A DNA stretch of 64,000 nucleotides. Source: Verrucomicrobiota bacterium. GTDB lineage: Bacteria; Verrucomicrobiota; Verrucomicrobiia; Opitutales; Opitutaceae. Shown here one piece after another: positions 25,558 to 34,191 of this stretch. Location: NCBI GenBank assembly GCA_023416735.1, contig JAEZGX010000035.1, positions 1-64,000 on the forward strand, given 5' to 3'. The notes beneath the pieces were generated by a model. The model made no database searches and had not been told where the DNA came from. It worked only from the letters and a program-made list of their open reading frames with translations. The translations under genes and the position numbers were made by a program. Each line of letters begins with the position of its first letter. Position 1 is the first letter of the stretch.

Positions 25558-26736
25558 ATGAGTTCGTCTTCTTTTCGCCTGAACCGCCGTGAGTTTACCC
25601 GCTCGGCGCTCGTGGCTGGAGCGGCCGTTGCCGTGGGCGCGTTGCCCTTGCAAGCGGCTTCGGGGGAACGTCGCCGGGTGCGCACGGGCGTGATTGGTTG
25701 TGGCAGCGTTTCGGGATCGTATCTGCCGGTTCTGGCGGAGTGTCCGTTTGTAGAACTCGTGAGCCTTTGTGACATCCGTCCGGAACGCGCTCGTGATCAG
25801 GCGGCGCGTTTCGGAGTCGCGCATCATTATTCGCATATCCACGCGATGCTCGCGGGAGAGCCGTTCGATTTCCTCGTCAATCTCACGGACATGCAGGCGC
25901 ATGAAGACCTGAACCGGCAGGCGCTGGCGGCGGGCAAACATGTCTGGAGCGAGAAACCGATCGCGAATTCGCTGCTCGGAGGACAGCGACTGCTGGCGAT
26001 GGCGCGCGAAAAGAATCTGAGGCTGTGGGGCGCGCCGATCACGGTGCAAAGCCCGCAGTTCGCCTTCATGGCGCAAACGTTGGCCCAGGGCGCGCTTGGC
26101 AAGATCGCGGCCGCGCACGCGACGTATGGTCATGAAGGACCGAACTGGGCGGCGTTTTTCTATGAGACGGGCGGGGGCAGCATGCCGGATCTCATGGTTT
26201 ACAGCCTGACCTCGCTGACGGGTTTGCTCGGGCCGGCGAAACGCGTGACGGCCATGCTCAGCATCGTGACGCCGGAGCGGGAAATCACGGGGGAAGGCCG
26301 AATCGCGGTGACGGAAGAAGATAACGCCATGGTGCTGATCGATCACGGCGGCGGGGTGATTTCGCATCTCCAATCCGGATTTAATTATTTCAATCCGCAC
26401 GGCCACGATGGCAGCCAGGAACAACGACATACCCTCTCGGTGGTCGGGTCGCAGGGCGCGATGGGGTTGGTCGGCTACGACTGGGCCCCGCGCGCGGTTG
26501 AGTTGGCGACACATGATCGACCGCGGCCGCAACGATATGCGACCGATGCGAAAGGTTATCTCTGGCAGCAAGGAGCGGCGCTGGCGGCGGAGTGTCTCGT
26601 CACGGGGAAAGAACTTCTCGCGACGCCGGAGCACGCGTTGCACGTGTTGGAGATCATCACGGCCGCGCGGGAATCGCATCGGACCGGCCGGCGGATGGAA
26701 CTTACGTCGACCTTCCGTTGGCCGATCCTCACGTAG
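25558..26736 (+). CDS. Tat-exported Gfo/Idh/MocA family oxidoreductase
   Basis: A 392-residue dehydrogenase-like protein. The N-terminus is a Tat-type leader with the twin Arg in LNRREFTRSALVAGAAVAVG. The Rossmann motif GVIGCGSVSGSYLP follows, and the family signature EKPIA is at about residue 137. C-terminal alpha/beta domain from about residue 160. Most such exported members act in the periplasm on sugars with tightly bound NAD(P). This gene has a real Shine-Dalgarno (CGGAGG), unlike most neighbours. Confidence 0.87.
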   Translation: MSSSSFRLNRREFTRSALVAGAAVAVGALPLQAASGERRRVRTGVIGCGSVSGSYLPVLAECPFVELVSLCDIRPERARDQAARFGVAHHYSHIHAMLAGEPFDFLVNLTDMQAHEDLNRQALAAGKHVWSEKPIANSLLGGQRLLAMAREKNLRLWGAPITVQSPQFAFMAQTLAQGALGKIAAAHATYGHEGPNWAAFFYETGGGSMPDLMVYSLTSLTGLLGPAKRVTAMLSIVTPEREITGEGRIAVTEEDNAMVLIDHGGGVISHLQSGFNYFNPHGHDGSQEQRHTLSVVGSQGAMGLVGYDWAPRAVELATHDRPRPQRYATDAKGYLWQQGAALAAECLVTGKELLATPEHALHVLEIITAARESHRTGRRMELTSTFRWPILT

Positions 26737-26827
26737 TGGCCGCTTCGATACTCCAATGACCTGGGATGTCGCGCACGCTTGCACTCGCGATCCGCTTCGG
26801 AGTGTGCACCGTGGCAAAATTGTCGTC

Positions 26828-27070
26828 ATGAATCCTCGTTCACTCACACCTCGCGTTCGCGCGGCGCTGCGCCGGTTGGCGGCAGGTCCGCAGGACATGC
26901 GCGATGAAGCGCTGCTGAAGGAGATCAACGACGAGATGAAAAAGCTGCCGGTGGAGGAGATCGCTTACATCCGCGATCGCGTGCGCTACTCGTGTCCGCC
27001 GTGCCCGATGGGGCAGTCGGTCGTGCTGATGTTGAACGGCTTGATCGAAGTGAAGAATCTGCAGCTTTGA
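26828..27070 (+). CDS. Small hypothetical protein with CPPC motif
   Basis: An 80-residue protein with no family I recognise. A basic N-terminus (SLTPRVRAALRRLAAGPQDM) is followed by a helix (ALLKEINDEMKKLPVEEIAY) and a short C-terminal unit, RVRYSCPPCPMGQSVVLMLN. CPPC could bind a metal or be redox active. It follows the oxidoreductase by 91 bases on the same strand. Confidence 0.5.
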   Translation: MNPRSLTPRVRAALRRLAAGPQDMRDEALLKEINDEMKKLPVEEIAYIRDRVRYSCPPCPMGQSVVLMLNGLIEVKNLQL

Positions 27071-27169
27071 TTGGCGCGCGCGCTCATCGTTTTCACCGGA
27101 GAAATGCTCCTTCGTTCGTGATCCGAAAACGAGGATGACAGCGCGAGGGTGGGCGCGTGTGAGATTCGC

Positions 27170-27745
27170 TTAGACCCGCAGAATGCCGCGAAAGCCGCGG
27201 CCGCTGTAGTAGGATTCGGCGCCGTTGTGGTAAGTGAAAACGCGGCCAAAACGACGGTCGCCGAAGATCGCACCGCCTAGTTTTCGGATCTCGGTGGGAG
27301 TCTTGAGCCAGCTCGAAGTCTTGGTGTCGAACTCCCCGAGTTTTTGGAGCTCGGCATATTCCTCCTCCGTGAGCAGCTCGATGCCGATTTCTTCCGCGAG
27401 GTCCGTTGCGCTGTTCTTGGGTTTGAACTTTTTGCGCGAGTCGAGCGCGGCGCGATCATAGCAGAGGCTCTGACGGTCCTTGGGGCTTTGCGGCGAGCAA
27501 TCGACGAAGAGGTAGGCGCCGGTTTTCGCGTCACGACCGATAACATCGGGTTCGCCGCCGGTGCGTTCCATCTCGGCGAGCGACCAGAGTTTGTCGGGGT
27601 GAGCATTGAGCCGCTTCTCGACGGCGGTCCACGTCACTCCTTGGTGGCGAGCGGGGTTTTGTTCGAAGCGTTTTCGCAAGGTTTCGAACAACTGCTCGCG
27701 TTGCTCAGCGGATAACGTGGGTGAAGTGCGCGGGGATTTTTTCAT
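27170..27745 (-). CDS. DUF4256 domain protein
   Basis: A 191-residue protein. Diagnostic blocks of DUF4256 are ALxW-like helices, WSLAEMERTGGEPDVIGRD, YLFVDCSPQSPKDRQSLCYD and LLTEEEYAELQKLGEFDTKT. The last block, TFTYHNGAESYYSGRGFRG (here VFTYHNGAESYYSGRGF), is at the C-terminus. The family is widespread and of unknown function; the conserved YDRAALDSRKKFKP stretch is basic. The start is set by the ATG at 27743-27745, where the similarity begins; the much longer open frame upstream overlaps the HPF gene and looks random. Confidence 0.88.
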   Translation of the reverse strand: MKKSPRTSPTLSAEQREQLFETLRKRFEQNPARHQGVTWTAVEKRLNAHPDKLWSLAEMERTGGEPDVIGRDAKTGAYLFVDCSPQSPKDRQSLCYDRAALDSRKKFKPKNSATDLAEEIGIELLTEEEYAELQKLGEFDTKTSSWLKTPTEIRKLGGAIFGDRRFGRVFTYHNGAESYYSGRGFRGILRV

Positions 27746-27837
27746 CGGGGGTGCGCGAAGAATGCAAAACGGGCGAGACCGCACTTGAGCGGCTCGCCCG
27801 GGATGTGGCAATCGTCGATCTCTTGCGTCGCCGCGCT

Positions 27838-28218
27838 TTAGGAAGCCATTGCGACGGCTGGAGCGTGCTGACGGATGTCGTCGGTGGTGCGTCGGCGGAG
27901 GCTGTTCGTCCCGCGTTTGCGCAGCAGGCGGTCCAATTTGTCGATGAGCAGATTGATCGACATGTAGGCGTCTCCGGTGGTCACGGCGGCGGTAAGATCC
28001 GGGCCGGCGATTTCGATGCGGCCCTTGGCGGTGAAGACACGCGTGCGATTGCGGAGGTCGCGTTCGACATCGATGCGGAGACGGACGATACGAGGTTCGT
28101 GACGGAAAAGGCGTTCGGCCTTGGTCTCGACAGCGAGTTTCATCGCGTCGGTGAGCCAGAGGTGAATGCCGCGAAGGATGAGTTTGGAACGGTGGTCGCT
28201 GTTCATGTCTGTTTTCAT
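27838..28218 (-). CDS. Ribosome hibernation-promoting factor/RaiA-like protein
   Basis: A 126-residue single-domain HPF/RaiA (sigma-54 modulation) protein. It has the family's shape: ILRGIHLWLTDAMKLAVETK, then RIVRLRIDVERDL and a C-terminal helix MSINLLIDKLDRLLRKR. The long C-terminal dimerisation domain of long-HPF proteins is absent. The fold binds the 30S decoding centre to idle ribosomes. ATG 28206 (MNSDHRS) is an alternative start. It shares the minus strand with DUF4256 (93 bases downstream). Confidence 0.8.
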   Translation of the reverse strand: MKTDMNSDHRSKLILRGIHLWLTDAMKLAVETKAERLFRHEPRIVRLRIDVERDLRNRTRVFTAKGRIEIAGPDLTAAVTTGDAYMSINLLIDKLDRLLRKRGTNSLRRRTTDDIRQHAPAVAMAS

Positions 28219-28638
28219 GGAATCGTTTGCTGCTTGGAATCCTCAGGCTCGCGCGGGTGCGGGAGTCGAAGGACTCCGAAAGTTTTATGAGGGAGTTCGC
28301 GATGCTTGGTGAAGCGGATCGCGGACGAGCTGGGCTTGGAGCAGGATGCGAAGGCGCCGCATCCGATGCGGCCATGCGAGCGACGCGCTGGCCTTTATTC
28401 GCCGGCGAATGTGCACGGGCGAGCCGTCTTGAACGATCAGTCGGGCTCGTCAGTTCACACCGCCGGCAATGTGGGACAGATGACAAGCCCGCGAGGGTAT
28501 CGCGTGTGATCTGTGAAAGCGTTCGCCATGGGCGGAGGTTGAACGACCGGACGAGATTTAGGAATGCGAGCGTGTCAAGCGGCCCGCCGCTGATTCGCTT
28601 ACGTCGTATCCGCGATCGTGATGCGCGTTGAGATCGAC
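28219..28638. other. Intergenic region upstream of the HPF-like gene
   Basis: About 420 bases with no credible gene. The frames on both strands have Arg-rich shadow composition. It should contain the promoter of the minus-strand HPF-like gene at 28218 and the 3' end of the DUF421 gene transcript. I see no clean terminator, repeat or RNA. Confidence 0.4.
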
Positions 28639-29144
28639 TCAGCGCGGCTTGGAGTCGCTTCGTTTGATGACGCTGATGCTGCCGTCGCCTTCCACGAAGG
28701 CGATCCGCACTTCGGCGAGGTCCTCGACGCCATGTTCACGCAAGCAGGTGCGAAGTTCGTCGCGGGTGAGGAATTCGCGGCGCATGTTGCGCAGGAGAAG
28801 CTTTCCATCCTTCACCACGGGAAGCGGTGAAGGAGAGAGCAGCTTCTCAACCAGTGGCATGCGGAAACTCAGGGCGTTCAGCAGGTAGTTCCAAAGCATG
28901 TGACCACGACGAGGAACAGGCCGTCGGCGACGGACGTGTAGTCGCCGAGGGAGTGCGAGACGGCTGACACGATCAGCAGCGCGAAGATCAAATCCATGAG
29001 CGCCATCTCGCCGCCGCTGCGCCGCGGCATGAAACGGAAAAGCACGAGGATGGCCGTGTAGAGCAGGGTGCCGCGCGCGACGAGCTCCAGCAGAGGCGTT
29101 TCGAGGACGAAAAGATGCGACCAAGTGTCAGGCAGGAGTTTCAT
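28639..29144 (-). pseudogene. DUF421 (YetF-like) membrane protein, broken by a single-base frameshift
   Basis: The first frame (29144 to 28878) encodes a DUF421 N-terminal membrane part: three helices, including GTLLYTAILVLFRFMPRRSG and LMDLIFALLIVSAVSHSLGD. It then runs into a stop after LFLVVVTCFGTTC. The rest of the family (LWNYLLNALSFRMP, EKLLSPSPLPVVKDGKLL, LTRDELRTCLREHGVEDLAE) continues in another frame from about 28899. The total span is 506 bases, one short of a multiple of three. So one base is missing near 28897-28905, where GTCACATGCTTTGG would need an extra base to read VT-MLW. Either a real pseudogene, an assembly error, or two overlapping frames. Confidence 0.75.
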
Positions 29145-29195
29145 CCGCGTTGAGACCGCGGAAACGGGCGCCGGGTGCGGCGGGGCCGCCGGTCG

Positions 29196-31082
29196 TCATC
29201 GATGCTCTTCGTAGGTGATGTCGGTCTTGGCGGTGAACGCTTTCTTCTTCGCGTCGCCTTGGAAGCGGACGCTGTGCGAGCGTTCGTCGTAAATCCAGCC
29301 GTGGTCGGGATCGGGTTGGACCTCCTCGCCGTCGACGAGCACGCGCAGGCTCTTTTTGTAGAGGGTCGCGCCGGGCGAAACGGGTTCGAGGGCGACGGCG
29401 ACGGTTTCCGCGATGCGATCGCCGAGGGCGGCGAGCGGGCCGGAGAAATCGCTCTCGATGTTCAACACGGTTCCGCCCGTGAGCTCGGCGGCGCGGCGGT
29501 GCGAGATGTTTTCGGGCGAGACGACGGCGTGCATCTCGAGTTTCCCGCGCTTGTTGCCCTTCGCGATGATGAACGGGCGGAGAACCCAGTAGTTGATGTA
29601 GCCGTCGAGGGTTTGGCGTTGTTCCGGATTGCGCGCGTTGAACTGCTTGAGCAGCTCGGGAAGCGTGCCGTTCTCGATCCATTCGGCCTCGCGTGTGCCG
29701 TTTTTCTGCTCCCGCCAGAGCGCCATGCGCGTTTCCTCTTCGTCCATGAAGAAAACAACGATCGTGGTGGCGTCGGGGCGAAGGAACGTGTGCTGCTTGT
29801 TGTAGTAGCCGGCGACGAAGTTGTAGACCGAAGTGAAGGCGGTGCGATTGCTGTCGCCGTTGGTGCCGACCTTCACGAGTTCGGCGAAGATGCTGTCGGG
29901 CGTTTTTGGAGTGACCCACGGCTGCGGCATCACGGGAAGCGTGACCAAGGCGCCATTGCTCGCGACGCGTTTGGTGATCTGTTTGGGGCGATCGCGCCGA
30001 TCGAGGACGACGTTGCCGGCTTGGTCGAGTTCGACGGAGCGGACCTCCTTGGAATATTGGCGGTCGCCGCGGCGGCGGGGGTCGGCGTCGACGAAATCCG
30101 TCGTGAGCACGCCGATACGGTAATCGAGATCGCGGGAGTGAAAGAGCTCGCGGAACCGGCTCAGGTTGGCGGCGATGCGCGTCTGGTGCGCGGCCATGGA
30201 AGGCGAATTGTTGATGACGAACACGAGGTCGACCTCGCGGCTGCGCGAGCGGTCGGCGGTGATGTGCTTCTGTTGGCGAATCGGTTCGACGTTGACGATG
30301 ATGGTGTTTTCGACGCCGAGGTGCGGGTTGTTTTCGTCGAGCGTGTAATAGGTGAAGCGATCTTCGCCGATGAAGCCGGGATTGGGCGCGTAGGTGAGTT
30401 GACCGGTGGTGCGATCGAGACGGGCGGTGCCGTTTTGCGGCTTGGCTTGATCGTCGAGGAGAAAGGCGACTTTCGGATCGGAGATCAGGAGGCGGTCCGA
30501 CTGCGGCATGAAGTCTTCGTGACTCGGCAGCTTTTGCGAAACGGGGATGTTGGGACGCGTGGTGAGCGAGACGTCGCGAACGTCCATGGTGCGCACGCGC
30601 GTGGCGTCGACCTCGAGCTTGTCGAGCATGACGGGCGGCGGCGCTTTGACGGAGATCACGACCGTGTTTTGGAAGACGAGCCCTGAGGTCTCGTTACGGA
30701 CGGTGTAGCTGAAGGAGTCTTCGCCGCTGTAGTCGTCATTCGGCCGATAGGCGAAGTAGCCGAGGCTCGAAGTTTTGTTGCGGAAGAAGTCAGCGTCATC
30801 GCCGCCGGCGAGACCGACGCGGCCGAACATCGGCTCGGACGTGATGGTGTAGGCCAGTTCGTTGCGAGAATCGGACGAGAGAATCTCCGGTGCCACGACC
30901 AATTCCCCGTGCACGCCGGCGTCTTCGGATTCGAACACCATCGGATTTTTCGAGACGATCGGATCGACGTCTTCGGCGGCGAATACGGGCGGGAGCGAGC
31001 AGAGAGAAATCAGAAGGAAGATACGCAACCACGAGCTCGCGATGAGGTTGAGATTCATAGCAGGGAAAGGGATGCGGAGCAT
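29196..31082 (-). CDS. Secreted protein with cadherin/Big_9-like repeats and a degenerate VWA domain
   Basis: A 628-residue exported protein (signal SWLRIFLLISLCSLPPVFA). Two Ig/cadherin-like modules follow: SLGYFAYRPNDDYSGEDSFS at about 100-125 and GQLTYAPNPGFIGEDRFTYY at about 220-245. A VWA-type domain begins near 285 with DLVFVINNSPSMAAHQTRIA. The MIDAS motif DxSxS is changed to NNSPS. The region 320-560 (AGYYNKQHTFLRPDATTIVV, FMDEEETRM, GTVLNIESDFSGPLAALGDR) is unlike standard VWA and matches no family I can name. A C-terminal beta segment (VQPDPDHGWIYDERSHSVRF) follows. An ATG at 31058 is an alternative start. Confidence 0.7.
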   Translation of the reverse strand: MLRIPFPAMNLNLIASSWLRIFLLISLCSLPPVFAAEDVDPIVSKNPMVFESEDAGVHGELVVAPEILSSDSRNELAYTITSEPMFGRVGLAGGDDADFFRNKTSSLGYFAYRPNDDYSGEDSFSYTVRNETSGLVFQNTVVISVKAPPPVMLDKLEVDATRVRTMDVRDVSLTTRPNIPVSQKLPSHEDFMPQSDRLLISDPKVAFLLDDQAKPQNGTARLDRTTGQLTYAPNPGFIGEDRFTYYTLDENNPHLGVENTIIVNVEPIRQQKHITADRSRSREVDLVFVINNSPSMAAHQTRIAANLSRFRELFHSRDLDYRIGVLTTDFVDADPRRRGDRQYSKEVRSVELDQAGNVVLDRRDRPKQITKRVASNGALVTLPVMPQPWVTPKTPDSIFAELVKVGTNGDSNRTAFTSVYNFVAGYYNKQHTFLRPDATTIVVFFMDEEETRMALWREQKNGTREAEWIENGTLPELLKQFNARNPEQRQTLDGYINYWVLRPFIIAKGNKRGKLEMHAVVSPENISHRRAAELTGGTVLNIESDFSGPLAALGDRIAETVAVALEPVSPGATLYKKSLRVLVDGEEVQPDPDHGWIYDERSHSVRFQGDAKKKAFTAKTDITYEEHR

Positions 31083-31228
31083 AGGCCTTCCGTCATGTCA
31101 GGTTTGGCGGGGTTCCGCCAAGCTTCTGGATGCGTGGCGGTGCGACGTCGGGGCTCGGCCACGTTGCCGGCTGCGGCGCCGCAAAAGGGCTGCCATCGGA
31201 GGCCGCCGCTATTGTTTCGGCGAACCTG

Positions 31229-31621
31229 TCAGGCGCGGAGCGGGAACCAGCGTTTGCCGTTGCGCAGGGCGCCCAAGGCGCGGGGGAGTTCCTCGACGCA
31301 GCAATATTTGTCGACCAGGCCGGCCGCCCCAGCGGCTTGGACTTCCTCTGCGAGCGTGTCACGCGACTCGGCGGAAAGGATCAACACGCACGCATCGGGA
31401 TTCGCTTCCTTCAGGCGGCGGGTTGCCTCGATGCCGTCGAGGTAAGGCATGTCGACGTCCATGATCACGATGTCCGGCGAATGCTCGGCCGTAAGATCAA
31501 TCGCGACGAGGCCATTGGGTGCCTCGGCGACGACTTCGAAGTCATCCGTATCGAGCAAGAGGCGAACTCCTGTTCGGATCACTTCGTGATCGTCAGCAAT
31601 TAAGACCTTCGTCGAACCCAT
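31229..31621 (-). CDS. Single-domain response regulator
   Basis: A 130-residue receiver domain with nothing after it. The phosphorylation pocket is present: KVLIADDHEVIRTG with the DD pair, VIMDVDMPYLDG with the phospho-acceptor Asp (about residue 54), Ser in LILSAESRD and Lys in LVDKY. The sequence resembles NarL/LuxR-type receivers, but the LuxR HTH output domain is missing. The tail (LPRALGALRNGKRWFPLRA) is the normal end of the receiver. No histidine kinase is nearby. Confidence 0.88.
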   Translation of the reverse strand: MGSTKVLIADDHEVIRTGVRLLLDTDDFEVVAEAPNGLVAIDLTAEHSPDIVIMDVDMPYLDGIEATRRLKEANPDACVLILSAESRDTLAEEVQAAGAAGLVDKYCCVEELPRALGALRNGKRWFPLRA

Positions 31622-31840
31622 CTTTCAAAGTAGCTCGGTCGGGACCGTCTGCCATCGGGCAAAGGGCGGGGACGAGATCCCGGGCGAAGGAGCGAGGAAA
31701 GGCGGTGGACTCGGGGGGAGAAGGGAGGGTGGAGTGGGTTTTACTTTTTTCTAGCAGCGAAAAGTGCGGCTCCACGCCATGTTCATCGGGATTAGTGAGG
31801 CGAGCGGGGAAAAACTTTTGCACCCGGCTCCATCCGCGGT

Positions 31841-32143
31841 ATGGTGGGCGCCTTGACCGCAAATACATCTACTAAACCCGGAGCTGCGAGCACGACCAAT
31901 GTCGTTGAAGTTGAAGGCAAAATTGTCGCTGTGCTGCCGGGCACTATGTTCCGAGTGCAACTCGCCAATGGCCACATCGTGTTGGGCCATATTTCAGGTA
32001 AGTTGCGCAAGCACTTCATCAAGATCGCTGCGGGCGATACGGTGAAGATGGAGATGAGCCCTTACGATCTCGAGAAGGCGCGCATCACCTATCGCGTGAA
32101 AGATCCGAACGCCACGCGCTTCACGCCGCGTCGGCGGTATTGA
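31841..32143 (+). CDS. infA: Translation initiation factor IF-1, extended
   Basis: A 100-residue IF-1. The OB-fold core (VVEVEGKIVAVLPGTMFRVQ, IVLGHISGKLRKHFIKIAAG, VKMEMSPYDLEKARITYRVK) is intact. It has about 20 extra N-terminal residues (GALTANTSTKPGAASTT) and a C-terminal DPNATRFTPRRRY tail; ordinary IF-1 is 70-73 residues. IF-1 binds the A site of the 30S subunit during initiation. A TTG at 31853 is an alternative start. The upstream sequence (CCATCCGCGGT) shows no Shine-Dalgarno. Confidence 0.95.
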   Translation: MVGALTANTSTKPGAASTTNVVEVEGKIVAVLPGTMFRVQLANGHIVLGHISGKLRKHFIKIAAGDTVKMEMSPYDLEKARITYRVKDPNATRFTPRRRY

Positions 32144-32257
32144 TCGAGGCTCAACGTCGCCGGACACATGCCGCGGTGACGTGGGAGGGGCGGTGTTGGC
32201 GCATCTAGGCGCCCGCTTGGCCGAGCGGAGCGTGGGCTTAATTTCGAGACGTGTCGT

Positions 32258-33394
32258 TTATCGATCGCGTCTCGAGCCTTCTGCCGTTTTCGCGACGGTG
32301 GCTCGGGTCAACGGCTTCACGGGTGGAAGAATGTCGCGAAAAGCGGCGCCGTAGATTTCCCAAACGGTCAGGAAGAGCCCGAACACCAGAGGGCCGGCGA
32401 TGAAGCCGATGGGGCCGAAAAGAAAGAGGCCACCGAGCGTGCCAACGAGAATGAGGAGGTCGGGCATCTTGGCGTCTTTGCCGACGAGCATCGGCCGCAG
32501 CACATTGTCGATCGTGCCCACGACGGCCGCGCACCACACGGCGACGAGGGTTGCTGCGAGGATTCGATCGGTCGCGAAGAGATAGATCACCGCGGGAACC
32601 CAGACCAGTGCCGACCCGACGCCCGGAATGACGGAAAGGATCACCATGATCGTTCCCCAGAACGCGGCGCCTTCGATCCCGGCCAGCCATAAAGCGACGC
32701 CGGCCAGCGAGCCTTGAACGATGCCGATGATCACCGTGCCCTTGATCGTCGCGCGGGTGACCGAAGCGAAACGCTCGATCATCTGCACTTCGTCCTCATG
32801 ACGGAGCGGGATGTAGTAGATCACTTTCTCGAGGATCGCTTTGCCGTCGCGGAGAAAGAAGAACATCGCGTAGAGCATCACGAACGCGTTGAGCAAAAAC
32901 GTCGCCGTGCCTGCAGTGATGCGCGACGCCGCCGTCACGAGGTAGCCGCCGGCTGATTTGGCGGCCGCGCCGACGTGTTCGACGATCGCTTCCTGGCTCG
33001 GCACATAGGGAGCGAGCACCGGGAATCGCGACACGAGCCAGTCATGCACGTCGAACCGGCTCGATGGTCCGAATTGCTGCCGCACCCACGGGATGGCTTT
33101 CTCACTGACCTCGACCGCCTGGCTGATGACCACTCCAGCAAACGCGCCCAAAGGGCCGACGGCGATCGCAACGAGGATCAGCAAAGTCGTGAATGAAGCG
33201 AGCGACCTCCGGCCTCGAAAACAACGAACAAGCCAGCGGTAGAGCGGATGGCACAAGCCGGCGAGCATCGCGCCGAGAAGCAATGGGCGCAGAAAGGGCC
33301 ATGAGATCGCCAGCGCGAGGAGAGAGATCGCCGCCACCAGCAACAGCACGAACGCGTGTCGAAAATTCCGACCTCTGAGTTGGGAATCGTTCAT
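32258..33394 (-). CDS. AI-2E family membrane transporter (PerM-like)
   Basis: A 378-residue protein with about eight membrane segments in the AI-2E/PerM layout. Early membrane pair AISLLALAISWPFLRPLLLG, then a large loop and PGVGSALVWVPAVIYLF. The C-terminal cluster is GRMLVGKDAKMPDLLILVGT-like (here RPMLVGKDAKMPDLLILVGT) and GGLFLFGPIGFIAGPLVFGL. The central helix pair QGSLAGVALWLAGIEGAAFW is also characteristic. The substrate is not settled in the family (autoinducer-2, sodium/proton exchange). Its divergent neighbour is the degenerate gene at 33540. Confidence 0.88.
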   Translation of the reverse strand: MNDSQLRGRNFRHAFVLLLVAAISLLALAISWPFLRPLLLGAMLAGLCHPLYRWLVRCFRGRRSLASFTTLLILVAIAVGPLGAFAGVVISQAVEVSEKAIPWVRQQFGPSSRFDVHDWLVSRFPVLAPYVPSQEAIVEHVGAAAKSAGGYLVTAASRITAGTATFLLNAFVMLYAMFFFLRDGKAILEKVIYYIPLRHEDEVQMIERFASVTRATIKGTVIIGIVQGSLAGVALWLAGIEGAAFWGTIMVILSVIPGVGSALVWVPAVIYLFATDRILAATLVAVWCAAVVGTIDNVLRPMLVGKDAKMPDLLILVGTLGGLFLFGPIGFIAGPLVFGLFLTVWEIYGAAFRDILPPVKPLTRATVAKTAEGSRRDR

Positions 33395-33537
33395 GGGCCT
33401 TCGTCAGCGATAAAAAGACGTCGTCCCGCTTTTGTGGACTGAAATCAGCAACAAACTTCGCGGGGCGCGATTCCGCGTGCGTGGAACGCGGCAACTCACG
33501 GAACCGTGCGTTGATCGATCGAAATCACGCCATCAGG

Positions 33538-33870
33538 CGCTGCGTCGCTTGGGCGAGTTGGCACAGGAGCAGAAGGTCACGTTGGAGGTTTCGCTCTACG
33601 GCGGAGCGGTCTTCACCTGGTGTATGGATCGCACGATGCAACCGAGGATGTTGATGCAGTCGTTCGTCAGAGCGAGATTGCCAAGGGCCTCGCTCTAAAG
33701 TGGCCAAGGAACTCGGCCTACCGGACGACTGGCTCAACGATCAAGTGAAGCAGTTCCTTGCCGAGAAAGAGGCGAAGCGACAACTCAGCGAGGCGGACTT
33801 TGGCGAAGGTCTCCGTGTGTCCGTGCCGACGGCGGCGTATCTCCTAGCGATGAAACTGTGCGCCTGTCGG
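33538..33870 (+). pseudogene. Remnant of a DUF6036/AbiEii-like nucleotidyltransferase gene
   Basis: Three consecutive frames together give a recognisable protein: ALRRLGELAQEQKVTLEVSL with YGGAVFT (frame 1, up to about 33620), then YGSHDATEDVDAVVRQSEIA (frame 2, 33623-33695), then VAKELGLPDDWLNDQVKQFL (frame 3, from 33700). The order matches nucleotidyltransferase-like toxin/antitoxin proteins (GGAAM..., T-x-DVDA metal motif, AEELGLPPDWLN). Two single-base shifts and loss of the C-terminal third (after AAYLLAMKLCA, about 33870) make it non-functional. It lies at the edge of the accessory segment. Confidence 0.7.
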
Positions 33871-34191
33871 CCACCACTGCCCGGATACCGTCACAAGCTG
33901 CAGTGGTGCAGTTCAGAGGCGACGACTTGTATGTGCGTTTTGTGTCATATCCGGCGCTGTGCCCACACGCCGACGCAACCACCAGGATTAATCACAGCAA
34001 CAACTCACCTTGCTGTTGGATCAAATCAGCCCTCGATACGTTGGCTTTACCGGTGCGCTCTGGTGGCGACATTGCCTCGCTCCTGATCAGGTCCGCACGA
34101 AATGGGCAGCAGAGGGCCGGAGTCGATCCGCAGGAAGCGTAAATCGCCTGAGCCCGGGACATCGGCCGTGTTAAGCGGGCTGGGGAACTCA
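33871..34191. other. Unassigned stretch at the left edge of the accessory segment
   Basis: About 320 bases. A frame at 33858-34142 is open but starts inside the remnant and has no recognisable domain (FRGDDLYVRFVSYPALCPHA). I see no repeat, RNA or terminator. It may be decayed coding sequence. Confidence 0.35.

Noticed and set aside
28227..28631. 134-codon plus-strand frame between HPF and DUF421
   Set aside because: Arg-rich shadow composition, no family or ribosome-binding site.
29175..30686. 503-codon frame antisense to the VWA-like protein
   Set aside because: Val/Gly/Asp-rich shadow. The minus-strand protein has a signal peptide and domains.
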